DNA of 60,164 nucleotides from Streptomyces muensis (lineage in GTDB: Bacteria; Actinomycetota; Actinomycetes; Streptomycetales; Streptomycetaceae): contig NZ_JAKEIP010000027.1 of NCBI RefSeq assembly GCF_021474425.1, forward strand, positions 1 to 60,164. The letters are read 5' to 3'. Within the stretch, counting starts at the first letter, position 1; each line of letters starts with the position of its first letter. Below are positions 17,138 to 26,710 of this stretch, in pieces. The notes beneath the pieces are model-generated. The model was given only the letters and a program-made list of their open reading frames with translations, was not told the origin of the DNA and did no database searches. The position numbers and the translations under genes were made by a program.

Positions 17138-18313
17138 TCAACTCACCGTCACTGCCGGTTTCCCCGTGACGGCGGGGGCGCCCGATGCGGCCCCGTCCTG
17201 CTCCATCTGCTCGGCGATCTTCATCGCCTCCTCGATCAGGGTCTCGACGATCTTCGACTCGGGGACGGTCTTGATGACCTCGCCCTTGACGAAGATCTGA
17301 CCCTTGCCGTTGCCGGAGGCCACCCCCAGGTCCGCTTCCCGCGCCTCGCCGGGGCCGTTGACCACACAGCCCATGACGGCTACCCGCAACGGCACTTCCA
17401 TGCCTTCCAGGCCGGCCGTGACCTCGTCGGCCAGCTTGTACACGTCGACCTGTGCACGTCCGCACGACGGACAGGAGACGATCTCCAGCCGCCGCTGCCT
17501 CAGCCCCAGCGACTCCAGGATCTGGATGCCGACCTTGACCTCCTCGGCGGGCGGGGCGGACAGGGACACCCGGATGGTGTCGCCGATCCCCCGCGACAGC
17601 AGTGCGCCGAAGGCGACGGCCGACTTGATCGTGCCCTGGAAGGCAGGGCCGGCCTCGGTCACGCCGAGGTGGAGCGGGTAGTCACACTGGGCGGCCAGCT
17701 GCTTGTACGCCTCGATCATGATCACCGGGTCGTTGTGCTTCACCGAGATCTTGATGTCCCGGAAGTCGTGCTCCTCGAAGAGCGACGCCTCCCAGAGAGC
17801 CGACTCGACCAGGGCCTCGGGCGTCGCCTTGCCGTACTTCTGCAGCAGCCGCAGGTCGAGGGAGCCGGCGTTGACGCCGATGCGGATCGGGGTGCCGTGG
17901 TCCTTCGCGGCCCGCGCGATCTCCTTGACCTTGTCGTCGAACTGCTTGATGTTGCCGGGGTTCACACGGACCGCGGCGCAGCCGGCCTCGATGGCCGCGA
18001 AGACGTACTTGGGCTGGAAGTGGATGTCCGCGATCACCGGGATCTGCGACTTCCGGGCGATGGTCGCGAGCGCGTCCGCGTCGTCCTGCGTCGGACAGGC
18101 CACACGCACGATCTGGCAGCCGGACGCGGTGAGCTCGGCGATCTGCTGCAGGGTGGCGCCAATGTCGGACGTACGGGTCGTCGTCATGGACTGCACCGAG
18201 ACAGGGGCGTCGCCGCCCACCGCCACCGGCCCGACCTGGATCTGCCGCGACACCCGCCGCTCGGCGATCGGACGGGCCGGCACCTCGGGGACGCCCAAGG
18301 AGATGGCGGTCAT
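17138..18313 (-). CDS. ispG: 4-hydroxy-3-methylbut-2-enyl diphosphate synthase (GcpE)
   Basis: A 391-residue iron-sulfur enzyme of the MEP pathway that reductively opens methylerythritol cyclodiphosphate to HMBPP. The N-terminal TIM barrel starts near [11 protein letters not shown] and includes [21 protein letters not shown] and VNPGNI. The C-terminal cluster-binding domain shows SCPSCGRAQ (CxxC) and [10 protein letters not shown] (third Cys and conserved Glu). It begins four bases after hpnH and is followed by dxs, giving two MEP genes inside the hopanoid operon. Confidence 0.96.
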   Translation of the reverse strand: MTAISLGVPEVPARPIAERRVSRQIQVGPVAVGGDAPVSVQSMTTTRTSDIGATLQQIAELTASGCQIVRVACPTQDDADALATIARKSQIPVIADIHFQPKYVFAAIEAGCAAVRVNPGNIKQFDDKVKEIARAAKDHGTPIRIGVNAGSLDLRLLQKYGKATPEALVESALWEASLFEEHDFRDIKISVKHNDPVIMIEAYKQLAAQCDYPLHLGVTEAGPAFQGTIKSAVAFGALLSRGIGDTIRVSLSAPPAEEVKVGIQILESLGLRQRRLEIVSCPSCGRAQVDVYKLADEVTAGLEGMEVPLRVAVMGCVVNGPGEAREADLGVASGNGKGQIFVKGEVIKTVPESKIVETLIEEAMKIAEQMEQDGAASGAPAVTGKPAVTVS

Positions 18314-18317
18314 GGCG

Positions 18318-19340
18318 TCACTCCCGGTTTCCGGAGACCGTCTCGCGCATCGCGCGCAGGGACTCCTTCAGCGACCCCATGGTGGCGAGGACGGCGGTCG
18401 GCTCGTAGCCGCAGTGCGCCATGCAGTTGGCGCAGCGCGGGTCCTTGCCGCGGCCGTACTTGTCCCAGTCGGTCTCCTCGATGAGTTCGCGGTACGTCGG
18501 GACGTAGCCGTCGCTCATCAGGTAGCAGGGGCGCTGCCAGCCGAAGAGGGAGTAGTTGGGGATCGCCCAGGCGGTGCACGGGAAGTCGACCTTGCCCTCG
18601 AGGAAGTCGAGGAACAGCGGCGAGTGGTTGAGCCGCCACTTGCCGCGGTTGCCGCCCGCGAAGGCCTTCTTGAACAGCTCCCGAGTCTGCTCGACGCCGA
18701 GGAAGTGCTCCTGGTCGGGGGCCTTCTCGTAGGCGTAGGCGGGCGAGATCATCATCTCGTCGACCTTGAGGTCGTCGTTGAGGAAGTTGAGCACCTCGAC
18801 GATGGTCTGCGGGGTGTCGGTGTTGAAGAAGGTCGAGTTGGTGGTGACCCGGAAGCCGCGCCGCTTGGCCTCCTTGATGGCCTCCACGGCCTCGTCGAAC
18901 ACGCCCTCCTTGGCCACGGACTCGTCGTGGCGTTCGCGCAGGCCGTCGATGTGCACGGCGAAGGCGAAGTACGGCGAGGGCTTGAACTTGTCGATCTTCT
19001 TGCGCAGCAGCATGGCGTTGGTGCAGAGGAAGACGTACTTCCGCTTGGCCACCAACTGTCGCACGATCTCATCGATCTGCGGGTGCATCAGGGGTTCGCC
19101 GCCGGCGATGGACACCATGGGCGCACCGGATTCGAGCACCGCCCCCACGGCCTGGGCCACCGGCATGCGCTGCTTCAGGACTCCGGCCGGGTGCTGGATC
19201 TTGCCGCAGCCCTCGCACTTGAGGTTGCAGGCGAAGAGCGGTTCCAGCTCGACGATCAGCGGGAACTTGTCACGCCTGCGAAGCTTCTGTTCGGCCAAGT
19301 AAGTAGCGACCTTGATGGACTGACGCAGCGGCATGGCCAT
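18318..19340 (-). CDS. hpnH: Adenosyl-hopene transferase HpnH (radical SAM)
   Basis: A 340-residue radical SAM enzyme that adds the 5'-deoxyadenosyl group to diploptene/hopene, forming adenosylhopane, the first C35 hopanoid step. The cluster motif is CNLKCEGC near residue 37, followed by [11 protein letters not shown] (SAM GGE motif) and a C-terminal segment with [15 protein letters not shown] and other cysteines (DUF3463 part). The start at 19338-19340 has AGGAGGTGA upstream; an ATG two codons later is possible. It is five bases after hpnG and four bases before ispG. Confidence 0.95.
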   Translation of the reverse strand: MAMPLRQSIKVATYLAEQKLRRRDKFPLIVELEPLFACNLKCEGCGKIQHPAGVLKQRMPVAQAVGAVLESGAPMVSIAGGEPLMHPQIDEIVRQLVAKRKYVFLCTNAMLLRKKIDKFKPSPYFAFAVHIDGLRERHDESVAKEGVFDEAVEAIKEAKRRGFRVTTNSTFFNTDTPQTIVEVLNFLNDDLKVDEMMISPAYAYEKAPDQEHFLGVEQTRELFKKAFAGGNRGKWRLNHSPLFLDFLEGKVDFPCTAWAIPNYSLFGWQRPCYLMSDGYVPTYRELIEETDWDKYGRGKDPRCANCMAHCGYEPTAVLATMGSLKESLRAMRETVSGNRE

Positions 19341-19345
19341 CTGGC

Positions 19346-19987
19346 TCACCTCCTGGGGAGCAGCAAAGAACGGTGCCATTCGTAGAATGCGGGTAGAACG
19401 GCACGAAGGACGCGGAAAGCCGATATTCCACCGCGCAACGTGCCGATCCGTACGAGTTCATGTTCTGGAGCGTCCACGACCACCCGGACGGCCGCAACCG
19501 GGCGCTCGCCCGTGCGTACGGCGCTCAGGAGCGTGGCAGCCGACTCCATGTCGACCGCGATTGCGCCAGTCGTGAGCAGGTCGGACCGTTCCTGACCTCG
19601 GATGATGTGATCCGAGCCGGTGAGCGGTCCGGTGTGGACGGTGCGGCCGGGGACGGCGCGCATGAGTTCTTTGACGAGTAGGTCGGTTCCCACGCACGGA
19701 ACGGTTCCCGCCGGATCCCGGGCCTCCTCGGCGACCACCAGGTCACCGGGGTGCATCCCGGGGGCGAGCCCCGCGCAGAAGCCGGTGGCGAGCACGGCGG
19801 CCGCACTGAGGGCCGGGTCGGCCAGCATCCGGGTGACGGAGCGTTCCGCCGCCCGGGGTCCCATGCCGGTCCGCAGGACGGTGACCGGCCCGTCGGCTCC
19901 GCCGCGGTCCCCGGCGCGCAGGGCGAGCTGCTCGATGCCGAGCGCGCAGGCGATCAGCAGCGGGGCCGGGGCGGGCTGTGGGCTCAT
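19346..19987 (-). CDS. hpnG: HpnG-like adenosylhopane nucleosidase (phosphorylase superfamily)
   Basis: 213 residues related to MTA/SAH nucleosidases. Motifs are ATGFCAGLAPGMHPGDLVVAE split across the central strand and helix, and AVDMESAATL with the substrate-ribose Glu. In hopanoid operons this enzyme removes adenine from adenosylhopane to give ribosylhopane. Its ATG shares a base with the stop of shc (TGATG), so it is translationally coupled. Much longer open frames cover it from upstream but run through shc in the wrong frame. Confidence 0.9.
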   Translation of the reverse strand: MSPQPAPAPLLIACALGIEQLALRAGDRGGADGPVTVLRTGMGPRAAERSVTRMLADPALSAAAVLATGFCAGLAPGMHPGDLVVAEEARDPAGTVPCVGTDLLVKELMRAVPGRTVHTGPLTGSDHIIRGQERSDLLTTGAIAVDMESAATLLSAVRTGERPVAAVRVVVDAPEHELVRIGTLRGGISAFRVLRAVLPAFYEWHRSLLLPRR

Positions 19988-22002
19988 CAGCTCCCCTTGG
20001 CCTCGGCGAGAGCCGCCCCGGCCTTGTCGGCGAAGGGCTCTCCGTGGACGTACCGGCCGAGTGCCGTGAGCGGGAAGACCTGACGGTAGAGGTGGTAGTT
20101 GATGGAGAAGTCCCAGGGGAACCCGGTGCCGGTGAAGTACGGCTCGTCCCAGGAGCCGTCCTCCCGCTGGGTGGCCGCCAGCCACTCGACGCCGCGCTCG
20201 ACGGCCTTGGAGTCCTGCTCCCCCGCGGCCAGCAGCGCCATCAGCGCCCACGCGGTCTGCGAGGCGGTCGAGGCGCCCTTGCCGCTCCACTCCTTGACGT
20301 ACTTGTAGGAGCGCAGGTCCTCGCCCCAGCCGCCGTCGTCGTTCTGGACGGACTCCAGCCAGGTGACGGCGCGGCGGATCGCCGGGTGCGAGCCCGGGAT
20401 GCCGGCGGCCACCAGGGCGGGTACGACGGATCCGGTGCCGTAGACGTAGTTGACGCCCCAGCGCCCGAACCACGAGCCGTCCGGCTCCTGCTCGGCGAGC
20501 AGCCACTGGATGCCGCGCCGGGTGCGCGGGTCGTGGGCGAGGCCCTCGACCGCGAGCATCTCTACGACGTGTGCGGTGACGTCCGCCGACGGCGGGTCGA
20601 TGACCTCGCCGAAGTCGCAGAACGGCAGCCGGTTGGGGAACGGGCTGGTGTTGTCGACGTCGAAGGCGCCCCAGGCTCCGTTCCTCGACTGCATCCCGAG
20701 GTTCCAGCGGACCCCCCGCCCGATGGCCTTCTCGACGCGCTCCGGGTCGTGGTGCTTGACGCGGCGCAGTGCCAGGACGACCTCGGCGGTGTCGTCGATG
20801 TCGGGGTAGTTGTCGTTGTGGAACTCGAACGCCCAGCCACCGGGCGGCAGTTGGGGCCGCTTGACCGCCCAGTCGCCGGGCCGGACGATCTCCTCGCCCA
20901 GCATCCAGTCGGCCGCCTTGACGAGCTGCGGATGGTCGGCCGGTACTCCGGCGTCCACGAGCGCGATGGTCGCGAGGCAGGTGTCCCAGACCGGCGACTG
21001 ACAGGCCTCGATCATCCTGGCCCCGTCCTCCCGCCACACCGCGAAGCGGTCCAGGGATGCCAACCCCTCACGCATGACGGGGTGTTCGAGGTCGTAGCCC
21101 AGCAGATGCAGCGCGATGATCGAGTACACGGCCGGAGGCTGGATGCCGCCCCAGCAGCCGTCGTTCTCCTGCCGCTCGATGATCCAGCGGGCGGCGCTGT
21201 TCATGGCGGCTCTGCGCAGTCTGCGCGGAGCGACCTTGCGCAGCTGGTGGAGCGCCTTGTCGAGCCGCTGGAAGGCGCCGTCCCAAGTGGCCGCCGGGGC
21301 GAGGGGCCTCGGCGGGTTGGGGTCGGCCGGGTCGGTGTGCAGTTCGTCGAGCGGGAACGGCGCGGGCCGTACCGGGCGCTTCGCGGAGACGATCGTCAGC
21401 GGGACGATGGTCTGCCGGGCCCAGCAGCCGAAGTCGTAGATGTTGAGCGGCACCCACTTGGGGAAGTAGATGAGCTCCGGCGGGAGTTCGGGCAGGTCCT
21501 CCCACTTCCACCAGCCGAACAGGGCCAGCCAGATCCGGGTGAAGACCCGGGAGGCGGCGATGCCGCCGCGCTCACGGATCCAGGCCGACGCCCGCGCCAT
21601 GTGCGGTGCGTCCGGCGCGTCGCCGGCCAGCCGGAGGGCGACGTACGCCTCGATGGTGGCGGAGAGCTCGCCCGGCCCGCCGTAGAAGGTGGCCCACGAG
21701 CCGTCCTGGCGCTGCTCGCCGCGGATGAAGAGCGCGGCGGCCCGGGTGGTCTTCTCGTCGCGGATGCCCAGGAACTGACGGAGCAGCAGGTCCTCGGCGT
21801 CCATGGTGACGTTGGTCTCGAGGTCGCCCTTCCACCAGCCCTGGGCGTCCTGCCTGCTCAGCAGGAAGTCGGTGGCGCGCCGGACCGCGCGCTGGGCGGC
21901 CTCGTGCACCCCGGCCGCCACGGGGGTCTCGCTGTCGGTGTCGCTGGCCGCGGCTGCCCGGGGCGGGAGAGCCCCGGTGCTTCCGTCGGTCGTCGCTGTC
22001 AT
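19987..22002 (-). CDS. shc: Squalene-hopene cyclase
   Basis: A 671-residue class II triterpene cyclase, normal length for the family. It cyclises squalene to hopene and hopanol at the membrane. The protonating motif DIDDTAE is at residues about 401-407. Several QW repeats are visible (RQDAQGWWKGD, GEQRQDGSWATF, QEPDGSWFGRWG, QREDGSWDEPY). The first ~30 residues are a low-complexity extension. The gene follows a 143-bp gap after the prenyl synthase and is coupled to hpnG by TGATG. Hopanoids in streptomycetes appear mainly in aerial hyphae and spores. Confidence 0.97.
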   Translation of the reverse strand: MTATTDGSTGALPPRAAAASDTDSETPVAAGVHEAAQRAVRRATDFLLSRQDAQGWWKGDLETNVTMDAEDLLLRQFLGIRDEKTTRAAALFIRGEQRQDGSWATFYGGPGELSATIEAYVALRLAGDAPDAPHMARASAWIRERGGIAASRVFTRIWLALFGWWKWEDLPELPPELIYFPKWVPLNIYDFGCWARQTIVPLTIVSAKRPVRPAPFPLDELHTDPADPNPPRPLAPAATWDGAFQRLDKALHQLRKVAPRRLRRAAMNSAARWIIERQENDGCWGGIQPPAVYSIIALHLLGYDLEHPVMREGLASLDRFAVWREDGARMIEACQSPVWDTCLATIALVDAGVPADHPQLVKAADWMLGEEIVRPGDWAVKRPQLPPGGWAFEFHNDNYPDIDDTAEVVLALRRVKHHDPERVEKAIGRGVRWNLGMQSRNGAWGAFDVDNTSPFPNRLPFCDFGEVIDPPSADVTAHVVEMLAVEGLAHDPRTRRGIQWLLAEQEPDGSWFGRWGVNYVYGTGSVVPALVAAGIPGSHPAIRRAVTWLESVQNDDGGWGEDLRSYKYVKEWSGKGASTASQTAWALMALLAAGEQDSKAVERGVEWLAATQREDGSWDEPYFTGTGFPWDFSINYHLYRQVFPLTALGRYVHGEPFADKAGAALAEAKGS

Positions 22003-22092
22003 GGCTTCCCCTTCGTGCAGTGCTACAGGTGTTGCGTCTGCTGTGGGTCCGCCGTCGGCCGGTGCGCTGGTGCTCGCCGCACCGGCCGGCGA

Positions 22093-22149
22093 CTACGCGA
22101 GGGCTATTCGACCGATACTGATCATCTCTTTTCGCCCGTTGGTGCTCAT
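22093..22149 (-). CDS. Possible 18-codon ORF between the prenyl synthase gene and shc
   Basis: An ORF encoding MSTNGRKEMISIGRIALA starts with an ATG that overlaps the stop of the prenyl synthase gene as ATGA, with GGAAGAG just upstream. It ends about 90 bp before shc. The coupling style matches the rest of the operon, but the ORF is short and could be fortuitous. No family is recognised. Confidence 0.25.
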   Translation of the reverse strand: MSTNGRKEMISIGRIALA

Positions 22150-23282
22150 CTCTTCCGTACGACGACGAAGTCGGCCAGCGCCGTGAACCGCGCCCGCACC
22201 CGGTCGGGCATATCTACGGCGTCCAGCGCCTCCACGGCGACGGCGTGCTGACGGCGTGCCTCGTCGGCGGTCCACTCACGGCCGCCCGCCTCCTCGATGA
22301 GGGCGGCGCGGGCCGCGAACTCCTCCTCGGAGAAGTTCTCGAAGTCGCTGCTCTTGGCGTCGGCGGCGAGCATCTCGCCGAGCCGCTCGGAGGCGGAGCC
22401 GCCCGCCGCGAGCGCGGCCACGACCGGCAGGGACTTCTTGCGCTGGCGCAGGTCGCTCCAGGTCTGCTTGCCGGTGGCGACCGGGTCGCCCCAGATGCCG
22501 AGCAGGTCGTCGACGGCCTGGAAGGCGAGGCCCAGGTGGTAGCCGTACTTCTCCAGGGTGTCGGCGGTGCGGTCGTCGGCGCCGCCGAGCACCGCACCGA
22601 TGGAGGAGGCGCAGGCGAGCAGCGCGCCGGTCTTGTTGCCCTCCATCTCCAGGCACTCCTCGACGCTGACGCGGTCGCGGTGCTCGTAGGAGATGTCCTG
22701 CGCCTGACCGTCGATCAGGGCGCGGGTGGCGGTGGTCAGCCGGCGGGTGGCACGGCCGGCCTCGACGGTGCCGAGCTCCAGCAGCACCTCGTTGGCGAGG
22801 GCGAACAGGGCGTCGCCGACCAGGATGGCCTGGGCGGGGCCGTGCACCTTCCACACCGTGTCGCGGTGGCGGCGCTGTTCGTCGCCGTCCATCAGGTCGT
22901 CGTGCAGCAGGGAGAAGTTGTGGACCAGTTCGACGGCGACGGCGCCGGGGATGCCGACCTCGGGCGCGGCGCCGGTGACCTCGGCGGAGAGGATCGCGAG
23001 GGCGGGGCGGACGGCCTTGCCGCCGTCGCCGGCCGTGGGCTTGCCGTCGGCGTCGATCCAGCCGAAGTGGTAGGCGGAAACGGTGTCCATGGGAGGGGCC
23101 AGGCGATCGATCGCGGCCCGCAGTACCGGGGTGGCCAGGGTCCTACCGCGCTCCAGGAGCGCGGCCACGTCCACCGCGGTCTCTCGAGCGGCCTTCTCGG
23201 CCGGGGGCACAGTGGGCACAGTCTCTCCTCTTGTTGCGGTACCGGGGGTGCGGGGGCCTGCCGCCGGGCGCTGGTTCAGCAT
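22146..23282 (-). CDS. Polyprenyl diphosphate synthase (probably FPP-supplying)
   Basis: A 378-residue trans-isoprenyl diphosphate synthase. The first aspartate-rich motif is DDLMD (about residues 128-132), preceded by the substrate lysine in GGKAVRPAL. The second is DDLLGIWGD. In this operon it most likely makes farnesyl diphosphate for HpnD, although motif inspection cannot exclude geranylgeranyl diphosphate. The ATG at 23280-23282 shares a base with the hpnE stop (TGATG) and has GAGGAGG upstream; a much longer frame upstream overlaps hpnE and is not real. The first ~30 residues are low-complexity. Confidence 0.9.
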   Translation of the reverse strand: MLNQRPAAGPRTPGTATRGETVPTVPPAEKAARETAVDVAALLERGRTLATPVLRAAIDRLAPPMDTVSAYHFGWIDADGKPTAGDGGKAVRPALAILSAEVTGAAPEVGIPGAVAVELVHNFSLLHDDLMDGDEQRRHRDTVWKVHGPAQAILVGDALFALANEVLLELGTVEAGRATRRLTTATRALIDGQAQDISYEHRDRVSVEECLEMEGNKTGALLACASSIGAVLGGADDRTADTLEKYGYHLGLAFQAVDDLLGIWGDPVATGKQTWSDLRQRKKSLPVVAALAAGGSASERLGEMLAADAKSSDFENFSEEEFAARAALIEEAGGREWTADEARRQHAVAVEALDAVDMPDRVRARFTALADFVVVRKR

Positions 23283-24712
23283 CACGCCGCCTCCTCGACA
23301 TCGAAGAGGTGACGGGGGCGGGGCCGGCCCAGGGCGCTCAGCGCGGCTTCGGCCGCACTCACACCACTGCGGACCGCACTCTCCATGGTCGCGGGCCACC
23401 CAGTGGCGGTCCACGCTCCGGCCAGACAGAGGCCGGGTGCCTTGGTACGGGCGCCGGGCCGCAGCCGCCCGACGCCGGGGGTGGGAGCGAACGTCGCCGT
23501 GCGCTCCCGGGTCACGAAGAAGTCCTTCACCCGAGCACCGCGCGCCCCGGGCAACAGCCGCTCCAGCTCCGGCAGATACCGTTCGCGCAGTGCGGCGACC
23601 GGCTCGTCGATCTCGTCCTGCGCGGCCGACTGGGACAGCGCGAGGTACTGCCCTTCCCTGAGCCCGGAGGCGTCGGTCCGGTCGAACACCCACTGCACCG
23701 GAGTGCCGAGCGCCGCGAAGAACGGGCTGGCGAGCACCTTGCGGTCGTAGACGACATGGACGTTGAGGATCGGCGCGGTGCCGATCTCCAGCAGCCGTTC
23801 GGGGGCGTCGAGGGCGCCCTCGGGCAGCAGGTCGTGGGCCTCGCGCTGGGCGACGGCGAGCACGACCGCGTCCGCCCGCAGCGTCTCGCCGGGAACCTGG
23901 ACGCTCCAACGTCCGTTCTCGTCAGGGGAGATGGAGGTGACGCGTGCACGGACCTCGGTACGCACGCCCGCGGAGTCGAGCGCCTTGCGGGCCAGCCGGT
24001 CGTGCAGTTCGCCCAGCGGGACATGCGCCCAGCCGATGTCGGCCGCGCCCGGGTCGGACAGCAGACCGGTCTTGAACACCATCGCGGCGAGCCCCAGCGA
24101 GGCGTCACCCGCGACCGCGTTGAGAGTGGCGACCCCGACCAGGTCCCACAGGGCCTCGACGGCACGCGCCGACTGACCGTGCGCGGCCAGCCAGCTGCCG
24201 AAGTCCTGGGTGTCCAGGGCCGGATCGGCGAGGTCGAGCCCCTTGAGCGCGAGCGCGGCACGCCCGACCTTGGCGCGATCGGCGAGCGACAGATGCGGAT
24301 ACGTCGCCAGGCTCCGGCCCAGGTGCAGGGGTACGGGCAGCGCGTCGCGCCGCAGCCTGCCGAGCCGACGGCCCTCGGGCCGCGCCAGGTCGACCACGGG
24401 TACGTCGAGGCGGTCCTGAAGCGGCGCCAGCGCCGTTCCGTCGATGCGGTCGAGGAACCAGCGGTAGGCGGTGCAGCAGCGCAGATAGACGTGCTGTCCG
24501 TTGTCGACGGTCAGGTCGCCGCGCTGGAAGGAGAAGGCCAGGCCGCCCAGTCTCGGCCGGCCCTCGACCAGGGTGACGCGCACTCCGGCGTCGGCGAGCG
24601 CGAGCGCGGCGGTGATGCCGGCGAGCCCGCCGCCGACCACGACGGCGTCCTTCCCGGATCCGTCTCCCGGGATGTCCGCGAGCGACCCTGCCGGCCGCGT
24701 GCCGTCGGTCAT
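23282..24712 (-). CDS. hpnE: Hydroxysqualene dehydroxylase HpnE (FAD-dependent)
   Basis: A 476-residue flavoprotein of the phytoene-desaturase type. The dinucleotide-binding motif VVVGGGLAGITAAL is near residues 24-37 and is followed by LVEGRPRLGGLAFSF. The C-terminal FAD motif is LCLAGAWTATGWPATMESAV. In the three-enzyme route HpnE reduces hydroxysqualene to squalene. Its ATG overlaps the stop of the DUF6380 gene (ATGA) and its stop overlaps the start of the prenyl synthase gene. Confidence 0.93.
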   Translation of the reverse strand: MTDGTRPAGSLADIPGDGSGKDAVVVGGGLAGITAALALADAGVRVTLVEGRPRLGGLAFSFQRGDLTVDNGQHVYLRCCTAYRWFLDRIDGTALAPLQDRLDVPVVDLARPEGRRLGRLRRDALPVPLHLGRSLATYPHLSLADRAKVGRAALALKGLDLADPALDTQDFGSWLAAHGQSARAVEALWDLVGVATLNAVAGDASLGLAAMVFKTGLLSDPGAADIGWAHVPLGELHDRLARKALDSAGVRTEVRARVTSISPDENGRWSVQVPGETLRADAVVLAVAQREAHDLLPEGALDAPERLLEIGTAPILNVHVVYDRKVLASPFFAALGTPVQWVFDRTDASGLREGQYLALSQSAAQDEIDEPVAALRERYLPELERLLPGARGARVKDFFVTRERTATFAPTPGVGRLRPGARTKAPGLCLAGAWTATGWPATMESAVRSGVSAAEAALSALGRPRPRHLFDVEEAA

Positions 24713-24852
24713 CGTGCACCCTCCCCTGCGCGACCGCCGTGCCGGTCGTTGAACGGTGCACGGCCGATCGTCTCAGTCAGGGACGCGACCCGGCGGCGGA
24801 GGGTTGCCCGCCGCTTTTCGCCGATGGCATCACCTTGGGCCGGAATGTCCAT
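24709..24852 (-). CDS. DUF6380 family small protein inside the hopanoid operon
   Basis: 47 residues, basic and hydrophilic: it starts MDIPAQGDAIGEKRRATLRR and ends GGRAGEGAR, with no membrane segment. The ATG shares a base with the hpnD stop (TGATG) and the stop overlaps the hpnE start (ATGA), so it is coupled on both sides. The position and N-terminus match the DUF6380 family as I recall it from Streptomyces hopanoid loci. Function is unknown. An Arg-rich helix could bind RNA, lipid or a partner enzyme; that is speculation. Confidence 0.8.
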   Translation of the reverse strand: MDIPAQGDAIGEKRRATLRRRVASLTETIGRAPFNDRHGGRAGEGAR

Positions 24853-25814
24853 CAGGCGCGCCTCCTGACGGTACGACTGACGGTCCGCCGGGTCACATGG
24901 CGGGCGTCCAGACCGGACAGGCCGCGCACGGCGACGTACGCCTTCTCCCGCCCGGGCAGCGAGACCCGGCCGCGCAGCACGGCCTGAGGGTCGCGCTCGA
25001 TACGGTCGAGGAGGCGGAGATAGATACCGGCCATGGCGGCGACACAGGCGCCGCTGCGCCGGTCCAGCATGGGGAGCAGCCGGTAGCCCTCGGCGAAAAG
25101 GGCGCGGGCCCGACGCACTTCGAAGTGCACGAGGCCCGCGAAGTCGGAGCCCTCCGGTGGGGTCGGCCCGCTGAAGCCGGTCGAGCAGCCGAACTTGGCG
25201 AGGTCGTCGGAGGGCAGATAGGTGCGCCCGCCCTCGGCGTCCTCACGGACGTCCCGCAGGATGTTGGTGAGCTGGAGGGCCAGCCCGAGCGTGTCGGCGT
25301 ACTCGGATGCGCGCTCGGCCCCGCGCGCGCCGGGTTCGGTGCCGAACACGCCGAGCGAGAGCCGCCCGATGGCACCCGCCACACAGCGGCAGTAGACCTT
25401 CAGGTCGTCCCAGGTCTCGTAGGTCTCGCCGCGTACGTCCATCAGGACGCCGTCGATGAGCTCGTCGAGGCCGCCGAGCGGGATCGGGAAGGTGTCGGCG
25501 GCGTGGGTGAGGGCGACGGCCACGGGGTCGATGTCGTCCTCGTCGACCTTGCCGTCGCGGATCCGGGTCAGCAGCTCCCGGGTGTCCTCGAGTCTGGCGA
25601 TCTTGACGTCGTCGGTCAGGGCGCCGTCGCCGATGTCGTCGACGCGGCGCGAGAACGCGTACAGCGCCGACATCGCGCGGCGCTTGGGCGTGGGCAGCAG
25701 CCTGATGCCGTAGGCGAAGTTACGGGCCTGCTGCCCTGTGACGGCCTCGCAGTAGCTGTAGGCGGCGAGTACCGGTGCGGACGCGTGTGGTGCAGACTCC
25801 ACGGTCCGGATCAC
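24852..25814 (-). CDS. hpnD: Presqualene diphosphate synthase HpnD
   Basis: 320 residues of the squalene/phytoene synthase family. The first Asp-rich motif is VDDIGD (about 58-63) and the second is LRDVREDAEGGR, with GIRLLPTPKRRAM and YLPSDDL as family blocks. It joins two farnesyl diphosphates into presqualene diphosphate. The GTG start overlaps the hpnC stop as GTGA, with GAGGAGAGG upstream. Confidence 0.93.
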   Translation of the reverse strand: MIRTVESAPHASAPVLAAYSYCEAVTGQQARNFAYGIRLLPTPKRRAMSALYAFSRRVDDIGDGALTDDVKIARLEDTRELLTRIRDGKVDEDDIDPVAVALTHAADTFPIPLGGLDELIDGVLMDVRGETYETWDDLKVYCRCVAGAIGRLSLGVFGTEPGARGAERASEYADTLGLALQLTNILRDVREDAEGGRTYLPSDDLAKFGCSTGFSGPTPPEGSDFAGLVHFEVRRARALFAEGYRLLPMLDRRSGACVAAMAGIYLRLLDRIERDPQAVLRGRVSLPGREKAYVAVRGLSGLDARHVTRRTVSRTVRRRA

Positions 25815-26710
25815 CCCTCTCCTCGCAGAGTCACGCCCACCTCGCGCAGCAGCTTCAGCCTGCTGGCCTTGGGCGGGCCGGGAAGTACGTCGTATTCGGC
25901 GGCGGAGATCGCACGGATCGCCGCCCTTCCCCCCGCCACGAATCCCGCGAGCAGCAGCTTCAGCCTGCCGTGGACGCTACCCACCAGGGGGGTGCCTTCA
26001 TTCAGGAGGGTTTGAGCGCGTTCGGCTTCATATGCAACCAGTGCGCGCACCGATGCGCCTGCTGTTTTTACCGCGAGGTCGGTTTCCTGCACGTGGAAAC
26101 GCTTCATGTCCGCCGCGGGCAGATAGATCCGGTCACGCCCGAGGTCCTCGGCGACGTCCTGGAGGTGCTCGACGATCTGGAGCGCCGTGCAGACCGCGTC
26201 GGAGCGACGGATCCGCTCGGGCGTCGCGGTGCCGGTGACGGCGAGGACGAGACGGCCGACGGGGTTGGCGGACAGTTCGCAGTAGGCAAGGAGATCGTCG
26301 TAGGTCTCGTAGCGTGCGACGAGCTGGTCCTGGCGGTTGGCGGCGATCAGGCCGAGGAAGGGCTCGGGGGTCAGCGAGCGGCGGCGCGCGGTCGGCTGGA
26401 GGCGGCGCAGCAGCGGGTGGCGCGGGGTGCCGTCGAAGACACGGCGCAGATCGGCCTCGAAGGCGTCGAGAAGGACGAGGCGGTCGTCGGCCTCCGCGGG
26501 CGACACGCCGAGCAGCCGGGCGTCGGCGCCGCCGGGGGCGAGATCGCCGTCACCGATGTCGTCGACGAGGCGGGCGAAGCCGTATACGGCCATGAGGTCG
26601 GCGCGCCAGGCCCTGGGCAGGAAGAAAGGCGCCACGGGGAAGTTCTCCGCGGCGGCCTTGTCGAGCGTGCCACGCTCCGGATCAGCTGTGCGCGCGCCGG
26701 TTCCCGTCAC
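25811..26710 (-). CDS. hpnC: Hydroxysqualene synthase HpnC
   Basis: 299 residues from a GTG start at 26708-26710; an ATG ten codons upstream (26738-26740) is the alternative. Squalene/phytoene synthase fold with motifs ARLVDDIGDGD and HLQDVAEDLGRDR. It converts presqualene diphosphate to hydroxysqualene. The GTG start is favoured because it overlaps the stop of a 21-codon upstream ORF as GTGA, the coupling seen throughout this operon. Codon use changes abruptly within the gene (about 25997-26069), where A/T-ending codons cluster. Confidence 0.9.
   Translation of the reverse strand: MTGTGARTADPERGTLDKAAAENFPVAPFFLPRAWRADLMAVYGFARLVDDIGDGDLAPGGADARLLGVSPAEADDRLVLLDAFEADLRRVFDGTPRHPLLRRLQPTARRRSLTPEPFLGLIAANRQDQLVARYETYDDLLAYCELSANPVGRLVLAVTGTATPERIRRSDAVCTALQIVEHLQDVAEDLGRDRIYLPAADMKRFHVQETDLAVKTAGASVRALVAYEAERAQTLLNEGTPLVGSVHGRLKLLLAGFVAGGRAAIRAISAAEYDVLPGPPKASRLKLLREVGVTLRGEG

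Noticed and set aside
19346..21037. 563-codon frame suggesting an hpnG fusion
   Set aside because: The N-terminal part is shc read out of frame; hpnG starts at 19987 with a TGATG overlap.
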